Shown: positions 26,387 to 33,757 of the stretch, in pieces
Numbering within the stretch: position 1 is the first letter of the stretch
Layout: the number at the start of each line of letters is the position of its first letter
Source: Neisseria zoodegmatis
Lineage (GTDB): Bacteria > Pseudomonadota > Gammaproteobacteria > Burkholderiales > Neisseriaceae
Length of the DNA stretch: 64,000 nucleotides
Direction: 5' to 3'
NCBI RefSeq assembly: GCF_900187305.1
Contig: NZ_LT906434.1
Span: 930,001 to 994,000, forward strand
Notes under the pieces: model-generated
The model's database searches: none
What the model saw: only the letters and a program-made list of their open reading frames with translations
Told to the model about the DNA's origin: nothing
Program-made: the position numbers and the translations under genes

Positions 26387-27394
26387 ATGTCTAAAAAAAT
26401 TCTGATTATTTCGCCGAGCTGGATCGGCGATTGCGTGATGACCCAGCCGCTGTACCGGCGTTTGCACGAGCTGAACCCCGGCGCCACGATCGACGTGTTT
26501 GCGCCGAAATGGTCGTTGGCGGTGTTCGAGTGCATGCCCGAGGTGAACGACATTATTGAAAACCCATTCGGACACGGCGCTTTGCAACTCAAAAAACGCA
26601 TTCAAACGGGCAGGGCATTGGGCAAGCGCGGCTATGATCAGGTGATTGTGCTGCCCGGTTCGCTCAAGTCGGCGCTGATTGCCGCGGCTACCGGCATCAA
26701 AAAGCGCACCGGTTATGTGGGGGAATCGCGTTACCTGCTGCTCAACGATATCCGCAAGCTCGACAAACAGGCGCTGCCTTTGATGGTGGACCGCTACACC
26801 GCGCTGGCGCATCCTTCTCAAGCCGATTTCAACGGCCATTCCGACCATCCTCTTTTCAGCATCAAGCCCGAAAGCCGCCGCGCCGCTTTGGCCGCGCACG
26901 GTCTGAACACCGAAAAGCCTGTGCTGGCGTTTTGCCCCGGAGCGGAATTCGGTCCGGCCAAACGCTGGCCCGCGCGCCATTTTGCCGAACTCGCCCGCCG
27001 TTATCAGGCGCAAGGTTGGCAGATTTGGCTGTTTGGTTCGCAAAAAGATTTTGATATTGCGGAAGAAATCAATACGCTTTCAGACGGCCTGTGTGTCAAT
27101 TTGTGCGGCAAAACCAGTTTGTCGGAAGCGATAGATTTGCTCGGATGTGCCGACGCAGTAGTGTGCAACGACAGCGGCCTGATGCACTTGGCCGCCGCGT
27201 TGGGGCGCAAACTGGTGGCGGTTTACGGCTCTTCCAGCGCCGACCATACGCCGCCGCTCAGCAAGCAGGCCGCCATAGTGAGTTTGAATTTGGACTGTTC
27301 GCCGTGCTTTCAGCGTGAATGTCCGTTGGGGCATATGGATTGTTTGAACAAGCTAACGCCCGACCGCGTGCAGCAGGCATTGGAAAGTTTGTAA
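26387..27394 (+). CDS. waaF: ADP-heptose:LPS heptosyltransferase II
   Basis: The 335-residue GT9 enzyme begins MSKKILIISPSWIGDCVMTQ, the WaaF N-terminal acceptor loop. FCPGAEFGPAKRWP and CNDSGLMHLAAALGRKLVAVYGSSS match the ADP-heptose site. It adds the second heptose to the LOS inner core at the cytoplasmic face of the inner membrane. A DUS copy lies inside the coding sequence near 27079. A strong composite terminator follows, so the gene appears monocistronic. Confidence 0.96.
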   Translation: MSKKILIISPSWIGDCVMTQPLYRRLHELNPGATIDVFAPKWSLAVFECMPEVNDIIENPFGHGALQLKKRIQTGRALGKRGYDQVIVLPGSLKSALIAAATGIKKRTGYVGESRYLLLNDIRKLDKQALPLMVDRYTALAHPSQADFNGHSDHPLFSIKPESRRAALAAHGLNTEKPVLAFCPGAEFGPAKRWPARHFAELARRYQAQGWQIWLFGSQKDFDIAEEINTLSDGLCVNLCGKTSLSEAIDLLGCADAVVCNDSGLMHLAAALGRKLVAVYGSSSADHTPPLSKQAAIVSLNLDCSPCFQRECPLGHMDCLNKLTPDRVQQALESL

Positions 27395-27404
27395 ATAAAG
27401 TTTG

Positions 27405-27468
27405 AGGCCGTCTGAAAAAATCCCGCAGTTTCTTGTAACAAGAGCTGCGGGATTTTTTCAGACGGCCT
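27405..27468. terminator. 24-bp composite DUS terminator between waaF and psd
   Basis: Arms 27405-27428 and 27445-27468 pair perfectly over 24 bp: a DUS plus an A6/T6 run plus TCCCGCAG. It is bidirectional between converging genes. Confidence 0.9.
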
Positions 27469-27502
27469 TTATCAGACCAAAAAAGCAGGGTGCGAAAAAA
27501 CC

Positions 27503-28369
27503 TTATTCCTGCTTGCCGAATTCTTTTTCAACCGCTGCGCGCACTTTGTCGGCAGAGGCTTCGATGTCGGTTTGGCTGACGGTGTGGCCGGTTTCAACCG
27601 CTTCAGCAGCCACGGGCGCGGCGGGCTCGGTTGCGGGATGGTGTGCGGTTGCTGCCACCTCTTGTACCGCTTTGACTTCGGCAGCTTGGGGAACAGATTC
27701 GGTGTGCGGCGCAGCGGGCGCGGTCAGCGGCAGGCGTGCCAAAATGGTGCTGGTGCCGCTTACTTTGTCGCCGATGGCCACTTGCGCCTGTGCGTCCAAC
27801 GGCAGATATACGTCAACACGCGAACCGAAGCGGATAAAGCCGTAACGCTCGCCGCGGCGCAGCGTGTCGCCCACGCGGGTGTAGCACAAGATACGGCGTG
27901 CCACCAAGCCGGCCACCTGCACGAAAGTTACTTCACGGCCGCTGCGGGTGGTGGCCAATACCGCGTTGCGTTCGTTTTCGGTGCTGGCTTTGTCGAGCGC
28001 GGCATTTAAAAATTTGCCGGGGTTGTATTCCACCGCTGTAACCGTGCCGTCGATGGGAGAGCGTTGGGAGTGTACGTTAAACACATTCATAAATACGCTG
28101 ATTTTCAACGATTCGACTTGGCGGTAGGGGTCGGTAGCGCGTTCAACCACCACGATGCGGCCGTCCACAGGGCTTAACACCGCATCTTCGTCTTGAGGGG
28201 TAGGGCGCGCGGGGTCGCGGAAAAACTGCAATGCGAAAACGGTAAACACCCAGAAAGGCAGCGACCACCAACCTGCCGACACCGTAACCAGAATGCTGAT
28301 GATCAAACCGCCGACGATAAACGGCCAGCCTTCGCGGGCAATAATCGGATGAGGGTAAAAACTGGGCAT
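27503..28369 (-). CDS. psd: Phosphatidylserine decarboxylase proenzyme with C-terminal extension
   Basis: AAGGAAACGCC precedes the ATG at 28369. The 288-residue protein has a hydrophobic N-terminal anchor (residues about 15-48) and FFRDPAR, LSPVDGR and [10 protein letters not shown] segments. The self-cleavage site is Gly182-Ser183 in [11 protein letters not shown], producing the pyruvoyl cofactor on the small chain, as in the short PSD group. It makes phosphatidylethanolamine at the inner membrane. About 75 residues rich in Ala, Pro, Glu and Val follow the catalytic domain, a low-complexity tail not needed for the core fold. Confidence 0.95.
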   Translation of the reverse strand: MPSFYPHPIIAREGWPFIVGGLIISILVTVSAGWWSLPFWVFTVFALQFFRDPARPTPQDEDAVLSPVDGRIVVVERATDPYRQVESLKISVFMNVFNVHSQRSPIDGTVTAVEYNPGKFLNAALDKASTENERNAVLATTRSGREVTFVQVAGLVARRILCYTRVGDTLRRGERYGFIRFGSRVDVYLPLDAQAQVAIGDKVSGTSTILARLPLTAPAAPHTESVPQAAEVKAVQEVAATAHHPATEPAAPVAAEAVETGHTVSQTDIEASADKVRAAVEKEFGKQE

Positions 28370-28665
28370 GGCGTTTCCTTTTGTGCAAATGAAAATATCT
28401 CTCGAATTATAGCCGATAACCGCGGGTAAAGGGCAAAGCAGACGGTGGGCGCAGGTGCATAGGCCGTCTGAAAAACATATCGGACTTAGGGCGGGCAAGG
28501 ATGCCTTCCCTACTATATAATTGCGTTTTAACACATAATCGGTTAACCGATGGCCTGCGGTATGCGTGCCGGCACCGGTTGCGGGCGCGGTTTCCGGCGG
28601 AACGCGCGCCAAGCAGACGGTGGGCGCGGCAAAGGTTTCAGGCCGTCTGAAAGGCTTTTTTTATC

Positions 28666-29409
28666 ATGCAACCACCCTCTAACGAACCGGTACGCCTCTC
28701 CAAACGCATGGCCGAGTTGGGCTTGTGTTCCCGCCGCGAAGCCGACAGCTACATCGAGCAAGGCTGGGTCAAAGTCAACGGGCAAACCGCCGTACTCGGT
28801 CAAAAAGTGACCGCCGCCGACCGCATCGACCTCAACAAACAGGCGCACGAAAAGCAGGCGCAGCGGGTAACGATTCTGCTCAACAAGCCGGTGGGTTATG
28901 TAAGCGCACAGGCCGAAAAAGGCTATAAATCGGCCGCCGAACTGATTACGCCCGAAAACCATTGGGAAGGCGACACCAGCCGCATCGAGTTCAGCGAAAA
29001 ACACCGCTTCGGGCTGGCACCGGCGGGGCGTTTGGACATTGATTCGGTAGGCTTGCTGGTGTTGACGCAAGACGGCCGCATCGCCAAACAGCTCATCGGC
29101 GAGAACAGCAGCAGCGAAAAAGAATACCTCGTGCGCGTGCGCGGCAAGTTGAGCGACGAAGGTTTGAAACTGCTCAATCACGGCTTGAGCCTCGACGGCG
29201 AAAAGCTCAAGCCTGCGCAAGTGGAATGGCAAAATGAAGACCAACTGCGCTTTGTGTTGAAACAAGGCAAAAAACGCCAAATCCGCCGCATGTGCGAATT
29301 AGTCGGCCTGCGCGTTACCGGCCTGAAACGCATCCGCATGGGCAAAGTGAAATTGGGCCGCCTGCCGCCGGGAAAATGGCGTTATCTGCGCCATGACGAG
29401 CAGTTTTGA
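28666..29409 (+). CDS. 23S rRNA pseudouridine synthase, RsuA/RluB/E/F family
   Basis: The 247-residue protein has an N-terminal S4 RNA-binding domain ([21 protein letters not shown]...VKVNGQ) and the pseudouridine synthase catalytic motif [12 protein letters not shown] with Asp124. The C-terminal [17 protein letters not shown] is typical of this branch. The overall layout is most like RluF, which modifies 23S rRNA position 2604, but RluB/RluE cannot be excluded. No Shine-Dalgarno is clear before the ATG. The region just upstream contains a DUS copy. Confidence 0.88.
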   Translation: MQPPSNEPVRLSKRMAELGLCSRREADSYIEQGWVKVNGQTAVLGQKVTAADRIDLNKQAHEKQAQRVTILLNKPVGYVSAQAEKGYKSAAELITPENHWEGDTSRIEFSEKHRFGLAPAGRLDIDSVGLLVLTQDGRIAKQLIGENSSSEKEYLVRVRGKLSDEGLKLLNHGLSLDGEKLKPAQVEWQNEDQLRFVLKQGKKRQIRRMCELVGLRVTGLKRIRMGKVKLGRLPPGKWRYLRHDEQF

Positions 29410-29580
29410 TTGAGCCTGACAACCGTGCAATATCCGCGCGGCAAGCCTTGTGAGATTTGAGGCCGTCTGAAAGCGCGTTTTGCGGGTTTTGAACGCAAAT
29501 ATTGCGGCATGATTGCTGATTTTGCACAGAGTTCGGTTTGATTATTCAATATGTTGTCGGATGTGAAACATTAAAAAGAA

Positions 29581-29608
29581 GCCGTCTGAAAGTTTTTTCA
29601 GACGGCCT
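29581..29608. terminator. DUS hairpin between the RluF-like gene and queH
   Basis: GCCGTCTGAA (29581-29590) and TTCAGACGGCCT (29597-29608) face each other between converging genes; the first copy has AA in place of AG at its 5' end. Confidence 0.75.
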
Positions 29609-29634
29609 CTTAACTTGTATTGATACGGAAGTGA

Positions 29635-30315
29635 TTATTCGGCTTCTTCTTCGTCGCCGTAATATTTCACACCGATTTTAATCGGCGGACGGCCTTGCGA
29701 TTTACGCCAATGGTTGGTATCGCGCAACGAATACGCACAACCGCAGTATTCCTGCTGGTAGAAATGTTCGCGCTTGCTGATTTCGATCATGCGTGCGCTG
29801 CCGCCGCCTTTGCGCCAGTTGAAATCCCAATACACCACATCATCGTAAGGGGCGACGGCGCGGTGGCCGCAGTCGTTGATTTGGTTCATGTTTTTCCAGC
29901 GCGAGATGCCCAAAGAGCTGGTGAGCACGGGAAAGCCGTGTTCGTGGGCATAAAGGGCGGCGCGCTCGAAACGCATGTCGAAACACATGGTGCAGCGGCG
30001 GCCGCGTTCGGGATCCATCTCCATACCTTTGGCGCGCTCGAACCAGTTGTCTACATCGTAATCCGCGTCGATAAAAGGAATATTGTGTTTCTCGGCAAAC
30101 GCGATGTTTTCGTTTTTGCGGATTTCGTATTCTTTTTTCGGATGGATGTTGGGGTTGTAGAAAAAGATAGTGAAATCAATGCCGCTGGCGAGCATGGCCT
30201 CCATCACTTCGCCGGAACAGGGGGCGCAGCAGGAATGCAGCAGCACTTTTTTCTCGCCGCCGGGCGGGTTCAGCACGGGGCGGTCGATGGGGGTAACTTC
30301 GGGTTTGTCGTTCAT
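29635..30315 (-). CDS. queH: Epoxyqueuosine reductase QueH
   Basis: The 226-residue protein starts [13 protein letters not shown] and carries the QueH (DUF208) cysteine motifs HSCCAPCSG and [10 protein letters not shown], plus [10 protein letters not shown] and the C-terminal [12 protein letters not shown]. QueH performs the last step of queuosine synthesis in tRNA and replaces QueG. This start is preferred to one 42 bases upstream that runs into a DUS pair. It complements queC/D/E near 47-49 kb. Confidence 0.95.
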   Translation of the reverse strand: MNDKPEVTPIDRPVLNPPGGEKKVLLHSCCAPCSGEVMEAMLASGIDFTIFFYNPNIHPKKEYEIRKNENIAFAEKHNIPFIDADYDVDNWFERAKGMEMDPERGRRCTMCFDMRFERAALYAHEHGFPVLTSSLGISRWKNMNQINDCGHRAVAPYDDVVYWDFNWRKGGGSARMIEISKREHFYQQEYCGCAYSLRDTNHWRKSQGRPPIKIGVKYYGDEEEAE

Positions 30316-30337
30316 AATGTGGTCTGCCAAAAAAGGT

Positions 30338-30370
30338 TTCAGACGGCCTTTAATCATGAGGCCGTCTGAA
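30338..30370. repeat. DUS inverted pair upstream of queH
   Basis: Copies 30338-30349 and 30359-30370 surround a 9-base loop. They lie in the divergent queH-holB gap, with single DUS copies nearby at about 30420-30445. Confidence 0.7.
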
Positions 30371-30462
30371 AATATAGTTGATTTGGCGTGTATTTTAGCA
30401 GAACGCAGGCCGGCGTGTCAGGCCGTCTGAAATATGGCCGTCTGAAAGATAAGGTTATTGGG

Positions 30463-30468
30463 TATAAT
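30463..30468 (+). promoter_or_regulatory. -10 element upstream of holB
   Basis: A perfect TATAAT lies 33 bases before the holB ATG; no clear -35 is present. Confidence 0.45.
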
Positions 30469-30500
30469 ATCCGCTTTCTTTTTCAACGCGCTCCGTTCAC

Positions 30501-31478
30501 ATGATTTATCCGTGGCATCAAACCCAATGGCAGCAAATCGCCGCGCACCGGCAAAGCCTGCCCAACGCATGGCTGTTTACCGGCAAGGAAAACACCGGCA
30601 AAACCGCGTTTGCCCGCCACACCGCGCAAGCCTTGCTGTGCGAACAACCCGATGCGGCAGGCGGGCCGTGCGGCGTTTGCCCGTCGTGCCATTTGTTCGG
30701 GCAAAACAGCCATCCCGATTTTTACGAGCTGACGCCGGAAATCCCCGAAGGCGAGGCGGTGGGGCGCAAGCTGTTGCAGATTAAAATCGATGCCGTGCGC
30801 GATATTGTCGACAACATTCATTTAACTTCCGTGCGCGGCGGCAGGCGGATTGTGTTGGTGCATCCGGCCGAAAGCATGAATCTTCAGGCGGCCAACGGAT
30901 TGCTGAAAGTGTTGGAAGAGCCGCCTGAAAACGTGGTGTTTCTGCTGGTAACGCACGCGCGCGACAAATTGCTGCCCACCATCAAAAGCCGCTGCCGCCA
31001 AATGGTGCTGCCCGCGCCGTCGCACGAAGAAGCTCTGCAATATTTGCAGGAACGCGGCACCGAACACGCCGAAGCGCTGCTGGCTTTTCACGGCGGCGCG
31101 CCGCTGTTTGAACACACGCCCGAATTGGACGACTTGCGCGAAGAGCTGCTCGACCTGCTCGCCGCCCCGCGCCTGCTGGCGATTCTCGATTACGCCGCCG
31201 CGTTCGACAAACACAAGCAGCCGCTGGCGGTTTTTCTCGACTGGCTGCACAAATGGCTGCTGGATGTGGGTTTGGCGCAACAGCATATGCCGCCGCTGTA
31301 TTACCCCGAATACGCAGCCGTGCTGGAAAAAACGGGCGCGAAAACTTCTCCGGCGGCATTGTTTGCACTAATAGGCCGTCTGAACCGCTTAAGCCCTTAC
31401 GGACACCACACCTTGAGTGTTAAAATGCAGCTCGAATACTTACTCACTGAATATCTTAACTTTTGGCAAAACAAATAA
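30501..31478 (+). CDS. holB: DNA polymerase III delta' subunit
   Basis: The 325-residue clamp-loader protein begins MIYPWHQTQWQQIAAHR and has FTGKENTGKTAFA (a modified P-loop), a zinc-binding cysteine cluster (GPCGVCPSCHLF) and the SRC-containing LPTIKSRCRQM motif. Delta' is the stator of the clamp loader that places the beta clamp on DNA. A DUS copy is inside the 3' part. pilZ starts 13 bases after the stop, a pairing also seen in other proteobacteria. Confidence 0.95.
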   Translation: MIYPWHQTQWQQIAAHRQSLPNAWLFTGKENTGKTAFARHTAQALLCEQPDAAGGPCGVCPSCHLFGQNSHPDFYELTPEIPEGEAVGRKLLQIKIDAVRDIVDNIHLTSVRGGRRIVLVHPAESMNLQAANGLLKVLEEPPENVVFLLVTHARDKLLPTIKSRCRQMVLPAPSHEEALQYLQERGTEHAEALLAFHGGAPLFEHTPELDDLREELLDLLAAPRLLAILDYAAAFDKHKQPLAVFLDWLHKWLLDVGLAQQHMPPLYYPEYAAVLEKTGAKTSPAALFALIGRLNRLSPYGHHTLSVKMQLEYLLTEYLNFWQNK

Positions 31479-31491
31479 ATAAGGGAAAATT

Positions 31492-31848
31492 ATGAATTCT
31501 GCAAAAGACCTGCCGGGCAAAATGATGACTTTGCAATTAAAAGAAAAAGTGGCGCTCTACAACTGCTATATGCCGTTCTTGGAACACGGCGGCCTGTTTG
31601 TGCCGACTGACGATGCGTTTTCGTTGGGCGAAGAAGTGCTGCTGGCGTTGGAATTGACCAACCACCCCGGCAAAAAATTCCTGCGCACCCAAGTCGCTTG
31701 GATCAACCCCGCGCGCACGTCGGTAAACCGCCCCAAAGGTGTGGGCTTGGCTTTCAGCGACGACGAAATCTGCATCCAAACCAAAAACCTGATCGAAGCC
31801 GAATTGGGTTCCAGCATCCGCAGCGACCGCGCTACTTTTACGCTGTAA
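31492..31848 (+). CDS. pilZ: PilZ-domain type IV pilus assembly protein
   Basis: The 118-residue protein is a single PilZ domain of the type IV pilus class: LQLKEKVALYNCYMPFLEHGGLF near the N-terminus, and LRTQVAWINP later. The canonical c-di-GMP motifs (RxxxR and D/NxSxxG) are absent, as in PilZ proteins that act through protein contacts in pilus biogenesis. GGGAAA lies upstream of the ATG. It is in an operon with holB. Confidence 0.92.
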   Translation: MNSAKDLPGKMMTLQLKEKVALYNCYMPFLEHGGLFVPTDDAFSLGEEVLLALELTNHPGKKFLRTQVAWINPARTSVNRPKGVGLAFSDDEICIQTKNLIEAELGSSIRSDRATFTL

Positions 31849-31913
31849 ACAAGATGCTAAGGCCGGGCAGAGTTTCCGGCTTTTTCAATGGTAGCGCTTG
31901 GGCAAACTTAACG

Positions 31914-31945
31914 ATGCCGTCTGAAAACAAAGATTCAGACGGCCT
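31914..31945. terminator. DUS inverted pair after pilZ
   Basis: ATGCCGTCTGAA (31914-31925), one of the few AT-type copies here, faces TTCAGACGGCCT (31934-31945) in the pilZ-mutY gap. Confidence 0.7.
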
Positions 31946-32043
31946 CAAACTTATCTGAACGCACCGTATTGTTTTCCGTTAAAACGGAGTGCATTTCAAA
32001 AACACCGGTTTCGTTTTTCTCTTCAAATATCCTTTTTCATACG

Positions 32044-33099
32044 ATGGTTATGTCTGCATCTTCCTTCTCCGAACGCCTTATCCGCTGGCAAAAAACGCAC
32101 GGCCGCCACCATCTGCCGTGGCAGGTTCGCCATGCCTACAACGTGTGGCTGTCGGAAATCATGTTGCAGCAAACGCAAGTCACCACCGTATTGGATTATT
32201 ACCCCCGCTTTATCGCCCGATTCCCCACCGTTCAAAGCCTTGCCGAAGCCGGGCAAGACGAAGTATTGAGCTTGTGGGCGGGCCTAGGTTATTACACCCG
32301 CGCGCGCAACCTGCATAAAGCCGCGCAGCAGGTGGTAAACGATTTCGGCGGCGTGTTCCCCGAAAGCCGCGAAGGGTTGGAAAAACTGTGCGGCGTGGGC
32401 CGAAGCACCGCCGCCGCCATTGCCGCATTTGCCTTTCTCCGGCGCGAAACCATCTTAGACGGCAATGTCAAACGCGTTTTGTGCCGCGTGTTTGCGCGCG
32501 ACGGCAATCCGGCCGACAAAAAATTTGAAAACGAACTGTGGGCATTGGCCGAAAGCCTGCTGCCGGAACGGCGCGAAGACATGCCCGCTTACACGCAAGG
32601 TCTGATGGACTTGGGCGCAACCGTGTGCAAACGCACCAAACCCTTATGCGGCGAATGTCCGATGGAAAGCATGTGCGAGGCCAAAGCCCAAAACCGCATT
32701 GCCGAGCTGCCACGGAAAAAAACGCCGCCGCAAGTGCACACCTTGCCGCTGTATTGGCTGATGCTGCGCAATCAAAACGGCGGCGTATGGCTGGAAAAGC
32801 GCCCGCAAAAAGGCATTTGGGGCGGCCTGTATTGCGTGCCTTGTTTTGAAACGCTGGCCGAACTGCACCGCCGCGCGGAACATTTTTCCGTTTTTTCAGA
32901 CGGCCTCGAAGAAGCTGCGCCCGTAACCCACCGCCTCACCCACCGCTTGCTGTTGATTACGCCGTTTACCGCCGTTGCCGATGTGAAGGTGCCGTCTGAA
33001 AACGGTTCAGACGGCCTTTGGGTAGCCGAAAAAGATTTGCAGAGCTACGGTTTGCCTAAGCCTTTGGAAAACTATTTTGCCGGCGGTTCGCGGCGTTGA
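32044..33099 (+). CDS. mutY: A/G-specific adenine DNA glycosylase
   Basis: The 351-residue protein removes adenine mispaired with 8-oxoguanine. It has the HhH-GPD core with Glu in LSEIMLQQTQV, LCGVGRSTAAAIAAFAF (helix-hairpin-helix) and the catalytic Asp in ILDGNVKRV, then the iron-sulfur cluster motif C-x6-C-x2-C-x5-C (CKRTKPLCGECPMESMC). The C-terminal NUDIX-like domain follows. Two or three DUS cores are encoded in frame near the 3' end (FSDGLEE and PSENGSDGL). The start could also be the ATG at 32050. Confidence 0.95.
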   Translation: MVMSASSFSERLIRWQKTHGRHHLPWQVRHAYNVWLSEIMLQQTQVTTVLDYYPRFIARFPTVQSLAEAGQDEVLSLWAGLGYYTRARNLHKAAQQVVNDFGGVFPESREGLEKLCGVGRSTAAAIAAFAFLRRETILDGNVKRVLCRVFARDGNPADKKFENELWALAESLLPERREDMPAYTQGLMDLGATVCKRTKPLCGECPMESMCEAKAQNRIAELPRKKTPPQVHTLPLYWLMLRNQNGGVWLEKRPQKGIWGGLYCVPCFETLAELHRRAEHFSVFSDGLEEAAPVTHRLTHRLLLITPFTAVADVKVPSENGSDGLWVAEKDLQSYGLPKPLENYFAGGSRR

Positions 33100-33757
33100 G
33101 ATTGAAAAGCGGGGCGCGCAGCTGGTTTTCGATTAAAAAGTGCTGTTGAATTGCCTTGCGTTTTGCTTGTGCCGGATTCAGAGCAGGGCGGGCATGAGAT
33201 TTAACGGCTGATTAACCGTAAGCTCGGTAAGGCCGTCTGAAACTTTGTGGTATGGCTGCTGCGGCTTCCGCTTAAATTCTTCAAGCGTAAAAACAGCTCG
33301 GCCGCGCGTGCAGATATCCGCCTGTGAATATTCTGAAAAAGTTTTTGCCACCACTATTTTTACATTTTCAAATTGTTCGATTTTGTTTATTGTTTTTTCG
33401 AAATAAAACATTTTTACAGTATTTCTCTATTTATATTTTCCAAACAGAACATTTTATCGGCTGCGCATGTTCAAAACAGCAGCCTCAAACTTCACGTCTA
33501 TTTGCCAGCAATCCCGTTTACTGATAGGATTTCGCATTAAGTAACATATATTCAAACGCAGTTTTTCACTCTGTTTAAATATCAATAAAGCATTAATATG
33601 CTAACGCTTTTATTAGTGCATTGAATATTAAGAAGTATGTATTGCTGGTATCTTGGCCGGACGCTGAAAAGCAAGAAAGCCGGGCAGGTTTCATAAACGA
33701 AAATAGAAGAGGCCGTCTGAACAGGCTGATTCTGAAACTCAACAGAAGGGATAGATT
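33100..33757. other. Long AT-rich intergenic region before aceE
   Basis: This 658-base gap has one DUS copy near 33229 and another near 33710 and is AT-rich from about 33330 to 33640. A minus-strand frame of 77 codons at 33178-33411 crosses a DUS and lacks family features; I do not call it. The region most likely holds the pyruvate dehydrogenase promoter and leader. Confidence 0.55.
33502..33530 (+). promoter_or_regulatory. Promoter candidate for aceE
   Basis: TTGCCA (33502-33507) and TAGGAT (33525-33530) are separated by 17 bases. The predicted start lies about 220 bases before aceE. Confidence 0.4.

Noticed and set aside
33178..33411. A 77-codon minus-strand frame in the mutY-aceE gap
   Set aside because: It crosses a DUS copy, has no ribosome binding site and no family features.
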